Of a stretch of DNA of 17,731 nucleotides, positions 13,843-17,731 are shown in pieces; position 1 is the stretch's first letter; each line of letters starts with the position of its first letter. Location of the stretch: positions 1-17,731 of the forward strand of contig PWGY01000062.1 of assembly GCA_003554665.1 (NCBI GenBank), read 5' to 3'. The position numbers and the translations under genes are program-made. The notes beneath the pieces are model-generated. The model searched no databases. It was not told where the DNA came from and worked only from the letters and a program-made list of their open reading frames with translations. This DNA comes from Bacteroidales bacterium (GTDB taxonomy: Bacteria > Bacteroidota > Bacteroidia > Bacteroidales > UBA7960).

Positions 13843-15489
13843 ATGTTGAACCCGGTATTTTTTTCCACCATAAAAAATTACAAGCAGAAAACACTGTTTT
13901 CTGACCTTACAGCAGGTCTCATTGTGGGCATCGTGGCACTTCCCCTGGCCATTGCTTTTGCCATTGCCTCAGGTGTACCCCCCGAAATGGGTCTTATCAC
14001 CGCAGTGGTTGTCGGCTTTTTCGTTTCCTTTCTGGGAGGCAGCCGTGTTCAGATTGGCGGCCCGTCTGGTGCCTTTATCGTAGTCATTTACGGAATCGTG
14101 CAACAGTTCGGACTTGAGGGGGTGGTGGTGGCTTCCATCATGGCTGGCGTGATCCTGTTTATCATGGGACTGATACGTGCCGGTACCATCATCCAGTTTA
14201 TGCCCTATCCCATTATAGTAGGGTTCACCAGTGGCATCGCCCTGATCATTTTCACAACCCAGATGCAGGAGTTTTTCGGAATCCCGGGCAACGGGATTCC
14301 AGGTGACCCCCTGGGTAAGTGGGTCTATTATTTTAACCATATTCCTGAGATCAACCCGGTGGCCACGTCCATGGGGCTGCTTACTGTGCTGATTACCGTA
14401 TTATCACCAAAAATTTACCGCCGGATACCGGGTTCACTGGTGGCCATCATTGTGGTCACCCTGCTGGCAAATACCCTGAACCTGGATCTGGAAACCATCG
14501 GGAGCAAATTCGGCAAGTTTTCCGCCTCATTTCACCTGCCGGATTTCTCCGGTGTTAACCTGGAACTGATCAACCAATTGCTTGTTCCTGCATTTACCCT
14601 GGCCATGCTTGGTGCCATTGAATCCCTCCTTTCGGCCATTGTTGCCGATGGAGCAACGGGTTACCGGCACCGCCCCAATACCGAACTGATGGCGCAGGGA
14701 GTAGCCAACATCATCTCACCCCTTGCAGGGGGGATGGGAGGATCCGGGGCCCTTGCCAAAACCATGGCCAATTTACGTAACGGCGGCAAAACCCCTCTGG
14801 CAGGAATGTTTCATGCAATCATTCTCATGCTGTTCATGCTCTTTTTGGGCAAACTTGCCATGATGATACCGCTTGCGGCACTGGCAGGCATCCTGGTGGT
14901 AGTAGCTTACAACATGAGCGAGTGGCAATCTTTCCGCAGCATCCTGAAGAGTTCACGCGGCGAAGCTTCAGTGCTGCTTGCCACTTTTTTACTGACCATC
15001 CTCGTGGGCCTCAACATCGCATTGCCCTTTGGCATTATACTGGCCCTTGTTCTCTTCGTAAACAGGGTCATGGAAACTTCTGAGATCGAGGTGCTGAAAC
15101 ATGAGGTTGAGGATGAAAAATCGCATATTTCCGAAGATTTTGAAACCCTCGACATCCCAAAAGGAGTGGAAGTATTCCAGATCAGGGGGCCATTCTTTTT
15201 TGGCATTGCCAACAAGTTTGAGCAGGCAGAAAAAGAAATCGGAGAAGCCCCAAAGGTTCGCATACTCCGGATGAGACGGGTTCCCTTTATTGACTCAACC
15301 GGAATGAAAAACCTCCGCAGTTTCTGTAACCGTTCCTGGAAAAACCACACCCGGATCATTCTTTCAGGGGTTACCCCAAAAGCCATGCGGGCCCTGATCA
15401 AAGAGGGCCTCTACGATGAGATCGGCAAGGAGAATATTTGTGAAAATATTGAACGCGCCCTTGAAAGAGCCAGGGAGATCATTGACTGA
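13843..15489 (+). CDS. SulP/SLC26 family anion transporter with C-terminal STAS domain
   Basis: A 548-residue inner-membrane transporter. Residues about 15-420 are a hydrophobic core of some 12-14 segments. It opens with DLTAGLIVGIVALPLAIAFA, the SulP signature region, and has VQIGGPSGAF (69-78), where the two core-domain half-helices meet in this family. A cytoplasmic STAS domain spans about 440-548, with FIDSTGMKNL around Asp484-Gly487, the site that is phosphorylated at Ser in anti-sigma-factor antagonists. The family moves sulfate, bicarbonate or dicarboxylates with Na+ or H+. No cysteine-synthesis or carbonic anhydrase gene is adjacent, so the anion is not decided. The 3' end overlaps the convergent ftcD gene by 11 bases. 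Confidence 0.93.
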   Translation: MLNPVFFSTIKNYKQKTLFSDLTAGLIVGIVALPLAIAFAIASGVPPEMGLITAVVVGFFVSFLGGSRVQIGGPSGAFIVVIYGIVQQFGLEGVVVASIMAGVILFIMGLIRAGTIIQFMPYPIIVGFTSGIALIIFTTQMQEFFGIPGNGIPGDPLGKWVYYFNHIPEINPVATSMGLLTVLITVLSPKIYRRIPGSLVAIIVVTLLANTLNLDLETIGSKFGKFSASFHLPDFSGVNLELINQLLVPAFTLAMLGAIESLLSAIVADGATGYRHRPNTELMAQGVANIISPLAGGMGGSGALAKTMANLRNGGKTPLAGMFHAIILMLFMLFLGKLAMMIPLAALAGILVVVAYNMSEWQSFRSILKSSRGEASVLLATFLLTILVGLNIALPFGIILALVLFVNRVMETSEIEVLKHEVEDEKSHISEDFETLDIPKGVEVFQIRGPFFFGIANKFEQAEKEIGEAPKVRILRMRRVPFIDSTGMKNLRSFCNRSWKNHTRIILSGVTPKAMRALIKEGLYDEIGKENICENIERALERAREIID

Positions 15490-17167
15490 TGGTTTTCTCT
15501 ACGCTGGCCACAATTTCTTTTTCTTTTTCAAGCGCAGCTGCCTCAATCTCTTTGGCTTCACGGATAATATTTTCCAAAAACTTTTTGTCTTCCAGGCCTT
15601 CCGCATTGATTTTTACATTGAGGAATGCACCCCGCACAGCTGTAGCTGCACACATCGCACCCACTCCGGCATCTGAAACAGAGCTTGGACTCCCTGTTTG
15701 AGCCATCTGTTCCATTACCTCCAGAGACTCCCGGGCCTTTTTCATTATCCGGAAGGGTATTTCAATGGCATACTTTGTGGCGTCCTGAATGGCCTGATTA
15801 CGGAGTTTTTTGTCTTCCTCTGATTTTTTCGGCATGCCGAATGCCTCCATGATGCGGTTAAAAGAACGGGTATCTTCATCAACCAGGTAAAGCAATTCAT
15901 CCTTGATGGCCTGCCCTTTCTCTGCCCACACACTGAATTCCTCCCAGCGATCGTCCCAGCCTCGTTTGTGCGACGACAAATTGGCCACCATGGTTCCAAG
16001 GGAAACGCCCAGGGCTCCCACATAGGCCGACACCGAGCCGCCACCCGGAGCAGGAGATTCGCTGGCAGTTTCATCGGCAAATCCGCGAACCGTCATGTCA
16101 ACCAGCTTCTTTTCGTTCTCATCCTCCAACATATACTCAATGATCTTTTCCTTTGGGTTGAACGGCTTGAGTTCATCCAGCCCCATCGACTTCACTGCAA
16201 TCTTGATCAGCTCCGATTCCGATACCCCAAGACTTCTCTGCTGCTTCCGCAGATAATATTTGCCTGCATCCAGCATTGCATCAAGCGGCACCAGACCCAC
16301 AAGCTCTGATCCGGTAACTCTCAGTCCTCGATCATTTGCTTTTTTACACACCTCATCAAACGCCACATGCACAGGAGTTACCTTAATATTTGTCAGATTC
16401 ATTGATATCTGGGCCACTCCGTATTCTTCAATAAACCATCCGATACCCTTTACCTCTTTAAGGGTGCCCGGTATATACACAGGATCTCCATTCTGATCCT
16501 TAACAATCTTCCCTGTGAGCGGATGACCTTCCCGCTTCACACGACCCTTCTCACGCACATCGAAGGCCACTGCATTGGCACGGCGGGTTGAGGTGGTGTT
16601 CAGGTTGATGTTATAAGCCACCAGGAAGTCACGGGCACCCACTGCAGTAACACCACTGCGGGCATTCAACTCAGCAGGGCCAAAATCCGGAGCCCATTCG
16701 GGCTGCTGCAACTTCTCCGCCATTCCTTCATATTCGCCCTTACGGCAATTGGCCAGATTTTTCCGCTCCGGTTTCTGAGCCGCATTTTCGTAACAATACA
16801 CAGATATATCAAGCTCATCCCCGATTCGTTTGGCCAGCTTGTGTGCGTACTCAACGGTTTCCTCCATGGTGATGTTCGATACCGGCACCAGGGGACAAAC
16901 ATCAGTTGCTCCCATCCGTGGGTGGGCACCCTTGTGTTTGCGCATATCAATGAGTTCCGAAGCTTTTTTAACAGCCTGGAATGCAGCTTCCACAACCTCA
17001 TCCGGTGTTCCCACAAAGGTAACTACTGTCCTGTTGGTATCCTGACCGGGATCCACATCCAGCAATTTTACACCTTCTACTGACTCAATTTCACGGGTGA
17101 TCCTGTCAATCACACCCATATCCTTCCCTTCACTGAAATTGGGGACACATTCAATTATTCTCTTCAT
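15479..17167 (-). CDS. ftcD: Fused glutamate formimidoyltransferase / formimidoyl-THF cyclodeaminase
   Basis: A 562-residue bifunctional folate enzyme. The formiminotransferase N and C subdomains cover about 1-300, starting MKRIIECVPNFSEG, with His82 in KGAHPRMGATDV as catalytic base, the same number as in mammalian FTCD. The cyclodeaminase domain covers about 350-560, with SPAPGGGSVSAYVGALG (371-387), LVDEDTRSF (428-436) containing the catalytic aspartate, and SDAGVGA (498-504). It transfers the formimino group of formiminoglutamate to tetrahydrofolate and deaminates it to 5,10-methenyl-THF: the end of histidine breakdown and a source of one-carbon units. No hut genes (hutH, hutU, hutI) are in the window, so it stands alone here between sulP and rplS. 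Starts from an AT-rich leader. Confidence 0.95.
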   Translation of the reverse strand: MKRIIECVPNFSEGKDMGVIDRITREIESVEGVKLLDVDPGQDTNRTVVTFVGTPDEVVEAAFQAVKKASELIDMRKHKGAHPRMGATDVCPLVPVSNITMEETVEYAHKLAKRIGDELDISVYCYENAAQKPERKNLANCRKGEYEGMAEKLQQPEWAPDFGPAELNARSGVTAVGARDFLVAYNINLNTTSTRRANAVAFDVREKGRVKREGHPLTGKIVKDQNGDPVYIPGTLKEVKGIGWFIEEYGVAQISMNLTNIKVTPVHVAFDEVCKKANDRGLRVTGSELVGLVPLDAMLDAGKYYLRKQQRSLGVSESELIKIAVKSMGLDELKPFNPKEKIIEYMLEDENEKKLVDMTVRGFADETASESPAPGGGSVSAYVGALGVSLGTMVANLSSHKRGWDDRWEEFSVWAEKGQAIKDELLYLVDEDTRSFNRIMEAFGMPKKSEEDKKLRNQAIQDATKYAIEIPFRIMKKARESLEVMEQMAQTGSPSSVSDAGVGAMCAATAVRGAFLNVKINAEGLEDKKFLENIIREAKEIEAAALEKEKEIVASVEKTISQ

Positions 17168-17285
17168 ATTTAAGTCTTTTATAAATGATTACTAAAATGG
17201 TCCTGAATGCAAACCGGGCAACATGACATACATCTGCTGTGGACATTTTCAAAACCCGGGGGATGCCATCACTTCATGCGAAAAT

Positions 17286-17316
17286 AAAAAAAAAGCCCTT
17301 AATAATAAAGGGCTTT
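17286..17316 (-). terminator. Rho-independent terminator after rplS
   Basis: Read on the minus strand, AAAGCCCTT (17316-17308) pairs with AAGGGCTTT (17300-17292) around a 7-base loop, followed by an unbroken T run down to 17286. It lies 30 bases past the rplS stop and separates the ribosomal transcript from ftcD. Confidence 0.92.
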
Positions 17317-17345
17317 CTGTGAATCTGATATGGTAAAACGCCAGG

Positions 17346-17702
17346 TTAGCGTCTCGCTTCCTTGATACGGGCTTTCTTACCACGCAATTTGCGCAGATAA
17401 AATATCCTGGCGCGCCGAACCAGTCCGCGGCGATTCAGTGCAATTTTTTCAATAAAGGGAGAATGCACGGGGAATATGCGCTCCACCCCGATACTTCCCG
17501 AAATTTTCCGTACGGTAAAGGTTTCTGTCGCGCCATTGCCCCTGCGCTGCAATACTACGCCCTGAAAAGGCTGGACACGTTCTTTGTTTCCTTCGCGGAT
17601 CTTATAGTATACGGTGACGTTGTCACCAGCTTTGAATGCAGGCCACTCCTTCTTTTCTACCAGGTTATCCTGCACAAAACGCATTGTTTCCGTCTGGTTC
17701 AT
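17346..17702 (-). CDS. rplS: 50S ribosomal protein L19
   Basis: A 118-residue protein, the normal length for bacterial L19. Diagnostic segments are [20 protein letters not shown] (about 23-42), [14 protein letters not shown] (44-57), [20 protein letters not shown] (61-80), SPFIEKI and the basic tail [21 protein letters not shown]19 sits at the 30S-50S interface of the ribosome. In many bacteria it follows trmD and rimM; those would be beyond the right edge of the window. The strong terminator after it shows it ends its transcript. Confidence 0.97.
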   Translation of the reverse strand: MNQTETMRFVQDNLVEKKEWPAFKAGDNVTVYYKIREGNKERVQPFQGVVLQRRGNGATETFTVRKISGSIGVERIFPVHSPFIEKIALNRRGLVRRARIFYLRKLRGKKARIKEARR

Positions 17703-17731
17703 CGGTATTGTATTTTTGTGTGTGCTATTTC

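Noticed and set aside
14907..15401. 164-residue minus-strand reading frame
   Set aside because: Antisense to the SulP STAS region; serine- and arginine-rich shadow translation.

Overview
The window looks like a chromosomal segment of a member of the Bacteroidota (Bacteroidetes). Start codons follow A-rich leaders with no Shine-Dalgarno purine block. Several upstream regions carry the TAnnTTTG -7 element typical of this phylum. Both tRNA genes lack an encoded CCA. Gene content also fits: a fused formiminotransferase-cyclodeaminase, stand-alone MnmD, an enlarged QueA, a class V aminotransferase and a lipoprotein of the M49-like family. I see no integrase, transposase, phage gene or CRISPR array, so this reads as vertically inherited core and catabolic sequence.

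Layout. (1) 1-690: the 3' part of a tRNA-Val(GAC), its terminator, then a DJ-1/PfpI gene. (2) 691-959: a gene-free stretch holding a three-copy repeat with an exact 64-base period. (3) 960-6199: five same-strand genes: a small cupin, a GhrA-type hydroxyacid reductase, a DapA-family aldolase that most resembles 4-hydroxy-2-oxoglutarate aldolase, an alanine/serine-glyoxylate-type aminotransferase, and an M49-like lipoprotein whose zinc ligands have been replaced. (4) 6275-6441: tRNA-Tyr(GTA) with promoter and terminator. (5) 6506-8794, minus strand: an outer-membrane beta-barrel protein, a NUDIX hydrolase and MnmD. (6) 8867-9808: a UbiA-family prenyltransferase. (7) 9805-13693, minus strand: a tightly overlapping operon of long-chain acyl-CoA ligase, QueA-like enzyme and SAM methyltransferase. 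(8) 13843-15489: a SulP anion transporter with STAS domain, divergent from the acyl-CoA ligase. (9) 15479-17702, minus strand: FTCD and ribosomal protein L19.

How the genes may work together. The central group brings together the three enzyme activities that handle hydroxyproline-derived glyoxylate in human liver: HOGA1 makes glyoxylate and pyruvate from 4-hydroxy-2-oxoglutarate, AGT transaminates glyoxylate to glycine, and GRHPR reduces it to glycolate. These are the genes defective in primary hyperoxaluria types 3, 1 and 2. Finding this trio side by side in one bacterial gene run suggests a compact glyoxylate-producing and detoxifying module; the substrate assignment is inference. The adjacent M49-like lipoprotein has lost both histidines and the glutamate that would bind zinc, so it is probably a non-catalytic, cell-envelope protein of the dipeptidyl-peptidase III superfamily. 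These two observations are the most interesting in the window. MnmD and QueA both modify tRNA wobble positions, and tRNA-Tyr(GTA) belongs to the class of tRNA that QueA-type enzymes serve.
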